DNA of 64,000 nucleotides. Origin: Cryptomeria japonica (taxonomy: Eukaryota; Streptophyta; Pinopsida; Cupressales; Cupressaceae). A model generated the notes under the pieces. That model was not told where the DNA came from, did not search any database, and saw only the letters and a list, made by a program, of their open reading frames with translations. A program made the translations under genes and the position numbers. The stretch lies in assembly GCF_030272615.1 (NCBI RefSeq), contig NC_081412.1, forward strand, positions 143,178,247-143,242,246, in the 5' to 3' direction. Of the stretch, positions 11,902 to 23,271 are shown one piece after another (the first letter of the stretch is position 1; the number at the start of each line of letters is the position of its first letter).

Positions 11902-13934
11902 TGTATGCCAAAATTGTGGTCTTCAACCTGCAAGAAGAAAAACACTTCAAACATACCAATGAAGCATTGCATTAGAGTTAGAAATCATAAACAAGTTAGT
12001 GGATTTAAAACTCCCAAAATCGCCTCATTGTCCTCTATCTCTAAAGATCTTCAAGATTAAAGGTGGCCCTCACTTGGAAGAGCACTTGATCTCTTAGATG
12101 ACAACCTAGAGAATGAGATTTTAGTGATGTGCTAAGATCAAAATGGATGCAACTAAGATCTTAGCTAAGATGAGATGATGGATGAAGATAGGATGCAAGA
12201 AGAAAGACTAGATGATTAAGATGTTAAATGTATTCCAAATTAAAGATTATATGATGCTAGATAAGTTAATTAAACTAGATGAGTACAAAATACTATGAGA
12301 TGATATGCAATTAACTAATTTATATGCTAAAATGAAGCTAAACGCTAATGCTAATGCTAAATGGATTGGATGCTTGAAGATGGCTTCAATGCTTGAAGAT
12401 GAAAAGATGAGCTCCTTAACCTGCAAAATGACTATAATTTAGATTCACAAGATTGAGATATGAATTGAAGGAGAAATGGGCTCTATTTATAGAAGAATTG
12501 GAGAATTGGATGACCAAGATTGAATTGGCTTAAGGAGGGTCAAGATTGAAAGTTATCAATCCATGTGATATTTTCAACCCAATCCCATGTTGACAAGTGT
12601 CACCATGAGATTACTTGAGAGGAGAGAGAGGAGGCATTAAATGCTTTAGAAGACTTAATGGTTAATCCCATGTGGGAAAATTCATGGAATAAAACTTTTA
12701 TCCAATGAATAAAGATATTGTCCAATGGAAAAAATCTTGTGCAAAGCTCAATGTGTTGAAAATGTGAAGTTTTGTAAGAGCATTAAAAGATCTTTGGAGA
12801 CCTTGGAGGTTATCTTGTTGGAAGTTAGATAACCTTCAAGACTTTTGTGAGAGTCCTACAAATTCAGGGAACTCAAAAAAGTTAGCTTGTTGAAAAGATA
12901 AAACTTTAAATGCATTTAGAAGGCTTTCTTCCAAAATTAGAAGTGACTTCCCCAAAATTTAGGGATGTGACCATGATAGAAGAATTAGACTAATTATGTG
13001 GGTTTTGAGAGGTTCTAGAAGAATGCTTAGGAAGTTAATGGAAAATGTAAGAGAATGCAAGTGGGAGAAATAGGAATTTTTAATTAAAATAAAAAGATTT
13101 ATTTCAACTAAAATGAATGCAACTTGCATTTGGATAGATATTTAAATAAATATTAATTTATTTAAATGTGAATGTGAATTTTGCATTTTATTTAAATAAA
13201 TCTTAATATATTTAAATGAAAAAAAGGGGGATAAAGCATTAAATGCTTGAAGACTTTGAGGGAAACCATTAAAGGCTTATGAAGACTTTAAGGGAAACCA
13301 TTAAAGGTTTGAGAAGACTATAGAAGGAAGCCATTAAAGGCTTGAAGACTTTAAGGGAAGCCATTAAAAGTTTCAAGTGGGTGGGGATTAATAGGATTTC
13401 AAATAAATAATTTATTTATTTAAAATTATGGTGCAACTTGCATTTGTAGGAAAATTCAAGTGGGTGGAGGAAAATATGATTTTTTAGATAAAATAAAAGA
13501 TTTATTTTAGCCAAAAGGAGATGCAACTTGCATATGTTGTAAAATGCAAGTGGGGTGAGAGAAATAGGGATTTTTCATTAAATGTAAATTTAATTAAATG
13601 GGAAAGGGGATTTTAATTAAATGTTGAATTTAATTAAAATGGAAAGGGAATTTTAATTAAATATTGAATTTGATTTAAATGGCTAGAAGGGGATATTTAA
13701 TTAACTGTTGAATTTAATTAAAATGGCTAGAAGGGGATATTTAATTAACTATTGAATTTAATTAAAATGGCTTAGATAGAAGAAAGGGGGAATTAATTAA
13801 ATCTTTAATTTGATTAATGGTTGATTAGAAGAAAAGGGAAATTGATTAAACCTTAGTTTAGTCAATAGGTGGATTAGGGTAATTAAACAAATATAAATTC
13901 ATTTAATTAGTTGTGCAAGTTTTAGGTGTCTACA
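11902..13934 (-). repeat. LARD-like element 3' LTR
   Basis: 2033 bp. Starting from the 13934 end the minus strand reads TGTAGACACCTAAAACTTGC and it ends GGCATACA at 11902. The U3 is very AT-rich with repeated AATTAAAT blocks. The TATA box is on the minus strand at 12483-12491 (TATAAATAG). The open frame at 11842-12060 straddles its outer edge and is not a gene. Confidence 0.9.
12483..12491 (-). promoter_or_regulatory. TATA box of the LARD-family LTR
   Basis: TATAAATAG followed by AGCCCATT on the minus strand. The same box is at 21519-21527 and 27389-27397 (minus) and at 52746-52754 (plus) in element B. It is the best conserved stretch of these LTRs. Confidence 0.8.
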
Positions 13935-13949
13935 TTTTGCCCCTTTTTG
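13935..13949 (-). other. Polypurine tract of the LARD-like element
   Basis: Minus strand CAAAAAGGGGCAAAA directly abuts the TGTAGACACC start of the LTR at 13934. This fixes the orientation and shows that 11902-13934 is the 3' LTR. Confidence 0.8.
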
Positions 13950-16018
13950 AAGTAACGTGTAACCACATGTTGATTCAAAGAAAAATGCTTGATTTGTTGT
14001 CAATTTTTTTTTTTTGATATGATAGTGCTTGTCCAAAATGTCGATATGATGCCCTAGATATGAAAAATTGTGTTGATATGAAATTCAATGATAGAACCAA
14101 TGTCGATATGAAACTGATATGATGATGCCCCCTCAAGAGATCTTTTGTGCCTTAAGGGCATGAAGGATCTCTTGAAAGAAGAAGAATGTTATATGAAAGA
14201 TAGAATAGTGAATAGATTGATGATATGCATGGGTTTGATTGGATTGATAAGATTGATCAAATTGATTGGATTGATAGAATTGATAAGACTAAGATCAAGT
14301 CTCTTTTTTAGGAATGACACCTCGCATATAAGACAAAGATGATCAAAACATCTGGTTTCAGGAACGATATATCCTCTATAAGACATGATCAAAATGTTTG
14401 GTTTTAGGAAAGATACATCCTGTATAATACATGATAAATGACAATTGGGTGAATGATGAAGTTATAAAGTTGAAGAAAGATTCCATGATGATGTGATAGA
14501 TATGCATGTGATGGATGTAAGAATGAAATATGATGATGTAACTAAATGCAATGATATGCCATTAAATGTAATGATTAAAATAATATGCTACTAAATACAA
14601 TATAATATGCACATTAACATGATAATGTAGCTAATGCTTGATATGATATACAATGATAATGCAATGAATGCTTGACATCATATACAATAATAATGCAGCT
14701 AATGCAAGATTAAAATGCTTTCTCGTTCCCAAATGTTGCCATCTGTTTGGATCAAATTGCCAGTGCTTCCTTTGTTTTCATCATCAGGCCTTGATATGTT
14801 GAAAATTGATACGAGCATCATGGTATAATTAAACCATAATGACCTGAGTATAACTTACATGGGTTTTGATAGTGCAAGATAGCACAAGCATCGAGGTATA
14901 ATTGAACCAAGATGACCTGAGTGTTGCTTGCTTAAACAAACAAGATCAAATAGGAGTTAACCTTAGGCCAATGCAAATCCAAAATGTCCTCAATGATATG
15001 CCACCTAATTTCTTTGTAGGACAAATTTGCATGGTAAAAGGCTTCACTCACATATACCAGACAAATAAAACATCACATTCCTTCCTTGCTTTTATAGTCA
15101 TGAGACATCCTGGAGGTGCTCAGGAGATATGATAAGCAAAAGATCAAAACCACAAGTAAACATGCATGCTATTTGAAATGTATTTTTGTCACATAAAACA
15201 TCTTGCAAGTAGATCTTTTGTTCAGTTCAAGTCAATTCAATTCCTTGATGTCTAGCCTTCTTACTTTGTTGTGGTTACTGTCGGTTGTTCTGATCTTTGT
15301 TGCCTTGCTACGTGTTTGGTTTGTTGTTGAAAAATCTTAAGGCAAAGTGGCCCCAACAAGGTTAGGGCTTTGCCCCCACTGTAGATACTACTTACGATAT
15401 GGAATATGTACATTGACCACCAAGCCATGGCAGGATATGATACGAATAACTGTTCAGATAATCAAGAATGGTAACTATGCTAAGTATGTCCAGGATTGAT
15501 GTTGCATGATAAAGTGTTCTTTGATGGCCATTAGATCAAATGGTGCCAAGATATGTACAAGCACTTATAGATGGAGGAGTTCCTTATCACAAGTAGCACC
15601 TATTGCCAGGTTTTCACCACTTTTTTTATTGCACTTTTTTATTTGATTTTCAATTTGCTTTTTTAATCTATTTATTTTTTTGTGTCACAAGGCACCTGTT
15701 TTCCAGGTTTTCACCATAGTGATGATTTTGATAGCTTTTTTTTTGCTTTTTTGTTTTTTTGCTTGATCCATGCATTGGATGACTCAAGTGTAGAATTTCT
15801 TCAGATGAATTCTATTGGTAGGCTTGTCAAACACGTCCCCTTCTGATATGTATGGTTTTGAGTGTACCTATCCCTATATAAGATATGTTGATGTTGATAT
15901 ATTTCAAGTGATGAATTCATTAACAACACGTGTGATCAATTTGAATGCAGACTTTGAGAGTTTTTATTAAAAATAAATAATGAAGAAGTGAGGAATACTA
16001 ATGTAGGTATAGCGTGTA
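13950..16018. other. Internal domain of the LARD-like element, non-coding
   Basis: No gag, protease, RT or integrase motif was seen in any frame. Short open frames at 14145-14392 and 14902-15132 have no recognisable content and low complexity. The region near 14010-14120 and 14500-14700 is rich in GATATGA and AATGATAATGC words. T-rich stretches lie at 15610-15760. Confidence 0.7.
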
Positions 16019-17012
16019 GGGTGAACTCACAATACTGGTTCCCACTTTTTGACCAACTTTGACACTTATATGAATATTTTGAAAAAAAACTTCACTTTCT
16101 GACACCTATAACTTTTAAACCGTTAAGAATTTGAAGATGATATAAAATAGTGATTTTTAACATCTTGTTTGTAGATTCTAAATACAATTTTTTCAAATTT
16201 GTTTGAATAAAATTTTATTGATTTTTCCATCTCCCTCAAAAAGTAATTTTTTACAGCAAACAACATTTTTTAAGAGTGATGTGTATCCCGAAACGCATAA
16301 TTTTTTTTCTATAAATGATAAAAACTTAATTCTTTTGAATTTTGGTTTGTAACATCAATACCCAGGGCATGCAATTTGTTTGATAGTGATATGTTGAATA
16401 TTTTTCATTTTATTATGTTTTGAAGTTTGACTAATTATAATTTAGATATAGTTGTACGTTTGAACACATAACTTGTTCTATATATATCAAAATTCAATTT
16501 TCTTTTTTTTGTTAGAAAGAAGACATCAATACCTAGGGCATAGATATTTTTCAGATTTTTTTTGAATTAGTTTACTATTTTTCCCAATGCATTGAACAAA
16601 GAAGATCATGTTAGGTGAAAAACCTACATTCATAAGAAATAAAATAAAATAATATTAATGAAATTAAATATATTAAAAGTTATACTATTTGGAAAGCTTA
16701 TAATAAGGACTAAATACTTTTAAAAAAATAACTTTTAAATGAATTGATTTGACCCCACAAAAGCTAATGTAAAATTGGTTTTTTATCAGCATTTGATAGA
16801 TGTAAAGGAGACTCCATTGCAAGTATGATTTAGAAGTAGAGAGGTTTTATCCAATAAATTTTGATGTAAGAGCCTTTGATTTAACTCTCTTCAATTAATT
16901 ACTTAAAATGGGACCTCTTAAAGCTTAAATCATTATATTTTCTAAAAAATGTATGATTTCAGCAAAAATCAGGACGTACCAAAAAGTGGGAACCGGCTTT
17001 GTGAGTTCACCC
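16019..17012. mobile_element. Non-autonomous TIR DNA transposon, about 1 kb
   Basis: The two ends form inverted repeats of 33 bp with about three mismatches. The left starts GGGTGAACTCACAA and runs into GGTTCCCACTTTTTG. The right end, read in reverse, gives the same order with CGGTTCCCACTTTTTG. The inside is AT-rich and has no transposase frame. TA dinucleotides flank both ends, one to three bases away (GTA left, CGTA right), so the exact target duplication and superfamily are unresolved. It is nested in the LARD-like element. Confidence 0.75.
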
Positions 17013-17040
17013 CGTACATGCCCCACATGTCCACTGAGGT

Positions 17041-17560
17041 CGTGTTGGTATGAATCCTGATTGTCAATATGGGTCAAGTGTCAATATTTTTCAAAGGTAG
17101 ATATGGGTCAAACTAATTTTTGATATGGGTCGTGATTTGATATGAGTCCTGATTCGATATGGGTCTTGGTTAGATATGGGTCCTGATTGTCGATATGGGT
17201 CTTGATTGTGTTATGATGCTTGATTTTGATATGTTTCTGGATTTTGATATGATTCTTGATTGATTGAATGATCTTTGATATGATACTTGTATGATTGATA
17301 TGAAACATAATTCCGTTATGGTTCATTGATTGCAATATGATACACAACTTCAATATGTTGCTTGATTTCGACATGGGACTTTGGTTGATTGATATGGTAC
17401 TTGATTTTCGATATGAGTCCTGATATGATGTTATTGATTGATTCTTGATATGATTCTTGGTTTTGATATGGGTCTTGTTTTGGTTTGCGATATGGGACTA
17501 ATTGATTGAGTCTCGATATGAAGCTTGGATTCAATATGGTTCATGTTGTTGATTTGATGG
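17041..17560 (-). repeat. Degenerate GATATGGGTC-type short repeat
   Basis: More than twenty imperfect units of about 18-25 bp, such as TTGATATGGGTCCTGATT and TTGATATGATTCTTGATT. Related GATATG words appear at 14000-14120 and 15840-15910 in the same internal domain. The minus-strand open frames at 17108-17534 are products of this repeat, not genes. Confidence 0.75.
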
Positions 17561-19259
17561 ATGGGCCATGCATTCATGCTTTGATTTTCAATTTTGTTCT
17601 TGATTTTTTTAATTTTTAGTTTTTTAAAGATATTTCTGATTTTTGGATCTTTTTGGATTAGAAGAAAGATGTATTTGGTTGTCCCAATTTATAGAAAGAC
17701 AAGGAACATTATGAATGGATGACTGAACTATTGAGGTGGAAATGGATAGGACAAAGATGGAGGTAGCTTATGAGGAGACATGTCAAGAGCTTGTTTGAAA
17801 TCATTTTTTTGTCCTTAGTTTTGATCAAGATCAAGGATGGAAAAGGGGACATGGATAGGAAAAAAAAGATCATAGATAGTGATAGATGATGGAAGAAATG
17901 AATAGTTAGGATAGATGGTATGGATAAGAGGGTATGGATAAGGTGAAGCAAGATCATAGATAGCACTGGATGATGGAAGCAATGAATAGATAGGATAGAT
18001 GGTATGGATAAAGTGAAGCAAGATCGAGAAAAGGTAATGGATATTGAAGGAAGGATAATGGGAGATATGGATAGGAAGAATAGAGTGGATGAACTTTTCC
18101 CCCAAGCATAGAGGTTTCCATTTGCAAAGAAGTGATATGTAAGATTTTCATAGTATTTAGCACCACCTGAATAAGTGTTCCTGAACTTTTCAAAGATAGA
18201 GATCCAACCCACACTTAGAACCTCCAGAAAAATTCAACTGAACATATTTGGCGACTAGGAAGCATACTCAAAAGGGAAGAAGAATCCCAAATTGGATCAA
18301 GGTATTTAGTCTTTGATTACCCATGTGTGTGCAAGTGGGTTCATTCCGGCTCATATGATCATTGTAATCTTCAAAATCCAACATGGCTAGCTACATGAGT
18401 TATCCTAACTTCAAAAGCATCCTGGATAGAGCCTCATTGCCAACGAGCGTCCATAGCCCCGATGAGGTTATCATTGTGATCTCACAAATATTGCTCCATT
18501 TTCATCCATGCATCCATAGCCCCAATGGAGTTACTTGCATGTTCCCATAGCCAAGCATTTTCATATTGCATTTCATTGCATTTTGTTCTTTTCTTGATAT
18601 TTCTTTTATTGCCCGTGCTTTTGAGCTTTTGATACATTGCCTTTTTCTCTTCTTATTTTGCTTGCATTGGCTTGTAAGTGATGAAACTTATGTGGGTTTG
18701 ATAATTACAGTGGAGTTGAAGCAAGATTTTATATTTTTCACTAGCCATTTTTTTAACTAAGAGATCACAATGATTTAGAGCAATTGATTAAGTGTATGAG
18801 ATATAGTAATCAAAAGATGCATTGCTACCAAAATACGATAAGTGGTTGTTTTTTGGACTAAGTGTATATCCCAACCAAAAGAAAATGTCAAAGAGGAACA
18901 TCCTCAGATTATGAAGCATTTCATGAATAGATATCTAGGAAAAGGACTGAACATGAGATTCGAGCATGGGCAAGCATGTGACAAAATGACACAAATGCCT
19001 ATTTCACAGATGATGAATTTATGCAAAGGATCGAATTAAAGGGATTGAAGGACATAAAAGAGGTGTTGGATAATAGATAGAATGTTTGAAGATTTGTGCG
19101 AGGATAGACGGAAATTTATTCAAGATGAGTGTTGGTACACAACTCAAGAACTAATGAAGAGATGGAGGAAAATCAAATTTTGGGACATAAGGACCCAAAA
19201 TAGATAAAGGAAATGATTGAAGAATAGTTTTGAAAGATGTTTAGATAGATGGTTGAAAG
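17561..19259. other. Internal domain of the LARD-like element with a tandem duplication
   Basis: At about 17870-18060 a block of roughly 70-90 bp holding ATAGATGATGGAAGAAATGA and GGATAGATGGTATGGATAA is repeated two to three times. A 167-codon minus-strand frame (17709-18212) runs through it; its first 40 residues are not obviously repetitive but match no family I know. At 18420-18560 the words CATAGCCCCGATGAGG and CATAGCCCCAATGGAG recur. No gene can be supported. Confidence 0.55.
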
Positions 19260-20066
19260 TGTTGGCATATGCACACTCCAATGAGACATTGTATGTGATT
19301 GAAGGTTTTGTCATTGATGGCAACCTTGCAATCTTATGGCACCGACAAAGACATTATACCGGCATCAACAGATCACACTCTACACTAGCACTCAGGACAC
19401 TGACACCGGCACAAAAGAAAGGAAGTATACCGGCACAAAGGCCGACAGGATTTTTGTTATATAATATTTTGTTTATTATTGTAAGCCGACTTGGCAAATT
19501 GTAAAATGACTCTTATATATAAAAGAGATCATTGTAGACATTTTGTAATGTGAGGAATGTGAGAAGAATGTGAAGTAGAAGCATTAAGGAAAATATTAGG
19601 CAGACCTAATGTGCGAAATATAGGTCAAAGGGGTATATGTAAAGAACAGAGTAGGAACCGGTACTGAATCAAGCATTGAAGATGCTATTGTAAAGCAGTA
19701 CAAGATATTGGATTTGTATAATCCTTATTGTAAGTCAGTGAGACTTCCCATTGAGCAGTGAGCTCTAGGCAATGTGCCTTCCTGCATGTGCAAGCCCCTA
19801 TTGTAAGTAATATTCTCTTATTGGCCAGTGAGTGAATATTGTGGGTCACAAATCCCACTGAGGTTTTTCCCACACCGGGTTTCCTCGTTAACATCTTGTG
19901 TTATGGTGTACTTTTCATGTGGATGTACTTGAATTTGTTTATTGCATTATTTCTTGCATACCGGTACACTGTTATATTATTTTCTGCATGTTTTAAGTTA
20001 AGAAATTCTACATACCAGTCAGATACTGATTCACCCCCCCTCTCAGTATCTGTGGGACCCCTAACA
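19260..20066 (+). repeat. Solo LTR of a second Copia family
   Basis: 807 bp, starting TGTTGGCATATGCACACTCC and ending GGACCCCTAACA, flanked on both sides by the perfect 5-bp target duplication GAAAG (19255-19259 and 20067-20071). No internal region or second LTR is present, so it is a recombination product. It contains ACCGGCA words and, 16 bases from its end, the run GATTCACCCCCCCTCTCAGT. Open frames inside it are not genes. Confidence 0.92.
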
Positions 20067-20172
20067 GAAAGAAGTTCAAAGATATATGTGTCTTTGTTGA
20101 TCTTTCTTATGGATCCTTTGATGTGATGGATTGGTGGATGGAGGGAGGTAAGGACCCAAGATGGATGGAAGG

Positions 20173-20364
20173 GATGCAGAGTTTGACTTTGGAATGAAAG
20201 GACCTAAAATGGATCTGGAGGATGAAGAGTTTGACTTTGGAATGAAAGGACCTAAAATGGATTTGTTGGATGAAGAGTTTGACTTTGGAATGAAAGGACC
20301 TAAAATGGATTTAGAGGATGAAGAGTTTGACTTTGGAATGAAAAGACCTAAAATGGATTTGGAG
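20173..20364 (+). repeat. 48-bp tandem repeat, four units, open in one frame
   Basis: Four near-identical 48-bp units, each translating to a 16-residue block, DEEFDFGMKGPKMDLE. The surrounding frame 20161-20382 is only 73 codons. The element runs on the opposite strand, so this is more likely a minisatellite than a protein gene. Confidence 0.85.
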
Positions 20365-20954
20365 GATGAAAGGATTCCTTAATCTTGATCCTGAATTGGA
20401 GTAGGATCATTTGAGTTTGTTCTTTTCTCTTGATTTTGAATTAGATTAGTGAAGGAGATGGAAGGGATATCATGCTCTTGCTTAGGAGGTGGATCTTGAA
20501 TGGGACTCTGCTATTGACATAAAAGGGGATCATCGTGGATGGAATACCAAAATCTTAGGGGATCATCAAAAGATTCTTGATTGGTGGGATCTTGATAAAA
20601 AATGGGATTAGATTGGAGAGCCATGATATCTTGATCTTGATTTAGGCTAAGACTTATTTCTATTTTTTTGCCTTTGTCCAGAAATTAACCCAAAGTGAAT
20701 TCCTTCACAATTGGGTAGTTATCTTGGGAGATATTGGTGAATAATCTTTGGGGTGGATTCTTACCCACCCTTGCACTATGATATTGCCAATGTATGGCAA
20801 CTAACTCGGTTCAAAGTTTCTAATTCTATGGTTTGTAATCAAGCTTCCGTTCGTGCGGAAAATGATAAACTCAATTAAGAGGTTTCCCAACCTTTAGAAC
20901 AAAAGCTTTTCGCATCACTAGGATACTAGGGTAAGGCTATCAAATACACACTTT
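20365..20954. other. Internal domain next to the 5' LTR, no primer site recognised
   Basis: In element sense the LTR end GGCATACA is followed by AAAGTGTGTATTTGATAGCC. No TGG-starting tRNA complement is seen within ten bases. A TTTGGTAGCC ancestor for TTTGATAGCC is possible but not supported by a known tRNA end. No gene was seen. Confidence 0.5.
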
Positions 20955-22611
20955 TGTATGCCAAAAATGTGGTCTTCAACCTACAAAAAGAAAAACACTT
21001 CAAACACGACAATGAAGCATTGCATTAGAGTTAGAAATCATAAATAAGTTAGTGGATTTAAAACTCCCAAAATCACCTCATTCTCCTCTATCTCTAAAGA
21101 TCTTCAAGATTCAAGGTGGCCCTCACTTGGAAGAACACTTGATCTCTTAGATGACAACCTAGAGAATGAGATTTTAGTGATAAACTAAGATCAAAATGGA
21201 TGCAACTAAGATCTTAGCTAAGAGGAGATGATGGATGAAGATAGGATGCAAGATGCAAGACTAGATGATTAAGATGTTAAATGTATTCCAAATTGAAGAT
21301 TAGATGATGCAAGATGAGTATAAAATACTATGAGATGATATACAATTAACTAGATGATATGCTAAAATGAAGCTAAAACGCTAATGCCAATGCTAAATGA
21401 CATGGATGCTTGAAGATGGCTTGAATGCTTGAAGATGAAAAGATGAGATCCTTAACCTGCAAAATGACTATAATTTAGATGCACAAGATTGGGATATTAA
21501 TTGAAGGAGAAATGGGCTCTATTTATAGAAGAATTGGAGAATTGGATGGTTGAGATTGAATTGGCTTAAGAAGGGTCAAGATTGAAAGTTATCAATCCAT
21601 GTGAGATTTTCAACCCAATCCCATGTTGACAAGTGTCACCATGAAATTACTTGAGAGGAGAGGGAGGAGGCATTAAATGCTTTAGAAGACTTAATGGTTA
21701 ATCCCATGTGGACAAATTCATGGAATAAAGCTTTTATCCAATGAATAAAGATATTGTCCAATGGACAAAATCTTGTACAAAGCTCAATGTGTTGAACATG
21801 TGAAGTTTTGTAAGAGCATTAAAATATCTTTAGAGACCTTGGAGGTTATCTTGTTGGAAGTTCGATAACCTTCAAGAGTTTTGTGAGAGTCCTACAAATT
21901 TGAGGAACTCAACGAAGTTAGCTTGTTGAAAAGATAAAACTTTAAATGCACTTAGAAGACTTTTTTCCAAAATTAGAAGTGACTTCCCCAAAATTTAGGG
22001 ATGTGACCATGATAGAAGAATTAGACTATTTAAGAGGGTTTTGAGAGATTCTAGAAGAATTCTTAGGAAGTTAATGGAAAATGTAAGAGAATGAAAGTGG
22101 GAGAAATAAGAATTTTTAATTAAAATAAAAAGATTTATTTCAACTAAAATGAATGAAACTTGCATTTGGATAGATATTTAAATAAATATTAATTTATTTA
22201 AATGTGAACGTGAATTTTAGATTTTATTTAAATAGATCTTAATGTATTTAAATGAGAAAAAGGGGGATAAAGCATTAAATTCTTGAAGACTTTAAGGGAA
22301 ACCATTAAAGGTTTGAGAAGACTCTAGAAGGAAGCCATTAAAGGCTTAAAGACTAAAGGGAAGCCATTAAAGGTTTCAAGTGGGTGGGGATAAATAGGAT
22401 TTCAAATAAATAATTTATTTATTTAAAATTGTGGTGCAACTTGCATTTGTAGGAAAATGCAAGTGGGTGGAGGAAAATAGGATTTTTTAGATAAAATAAA
22501 AGATTTACTTTAGCCAAAAGGAGATGCAACTTTTATATGTTGTAAAATGCAAGTGGGGTGAGGGAAATAGGGATTTTTAATTAAATGTAAATTTAATAAA
22601 ATGGGAAAGGG

Positions 22612-23000
22612 GTTTTTTTTGGTTTTTTTTGATTGGTGACATGGATTTTTACCCTGGTCCAATCACCAGGTGAGGCCGCAGACCAAGGGGCCTCATCCCC
22701 GCCTTACATATCTGAGATATATTAACACCTCTAAGCATTAGTTCTATTAGTAGTCGTCTCCTCCTCCTTATCTCTCCGGCAACGGCCATCTCCCTTGTCC
22801 CTCCACAACCGCGAGCGAAAACCTCCTTATCACTCCACCAATCACGGTTCCTCCTTATCTCTCCACCCATGAAGCGCGAACTCCTTATCACTCCATCCTT
22901 GCCTGGGGCTAAGTCGACTCATTTGTGGTGGTGTGAGTCGAACATGGGACCTCCCCATTCCAGGTTCATGACTTTACCGTCACGTTGCGAGGTGAACCCC
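22612..23000 (-). mobile_element. tRNA-derived SINE, copy 1
   Basis: Read on the minus strand it begins GGGGTTCACCTCGCAACG, has a pol III B-box-like ATGTTCGACTC near 22938-22948, and ends in an interrupted A run seen as T runs at 22613-22630. A perfect 11-bp target duplication ATGGGAAAGGG flanks it (22601-22611 and 23001-23011). It is absent from the same place in the other LTR. The 80-codon frame 22649-22891 lies inside it and is not a gene. Confidence 0.88.
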
Positions 23001-23052
23001 ATGGGAAAGGGAATTTTAATTAAATGTTGAATTTAATTAAAATGGAAAGGGG

Positions 23053-23271
23053 ATTTTTATTTTTTTTTGCTAGGTAATAGGCCGAAGCCGCGGTATTTTG
23101 AATTATTATTATTATTATGTTTGATTAGATTGACCCTAGACCTTCCCCATTTTTATGGAAGGCCAAGAGTCACGGCTTAGAATTCATTTTAGATGTCCTT
23201 ATTAGGAATTGAACTTGGGTCTCCACAGTGAGAACCCGATGTTTTAACCAATTAAGCTCAACCCCTTGGAC
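23053..23271 (-). mobile_element. tRNA-derived SINE, copy 2 (different family)
   Basis: Minus strand begins near CCGTCCAAGGGGTTGAGC, followed by an A-box-like AGCTTAATTGGTTAAAACAT and a B-box-like AAGTTCAATTCC, then an ATT microsatellite (ATAATAATAATAAT) and a terminal A tract. A 9-bp target duplication GGAAAGGGG flanks it (23044-23052 and 23272-23280). It shares no body sequence with copy 1. Confidence 0.88.

Noticed and set aside
17709-18212. 167-codon minus-strand open frame in the LARD-like element
   Set aside because: Most of it is a product of a tandem repeat; the unique first 40 residues match nothing I know. Kept as a note only.
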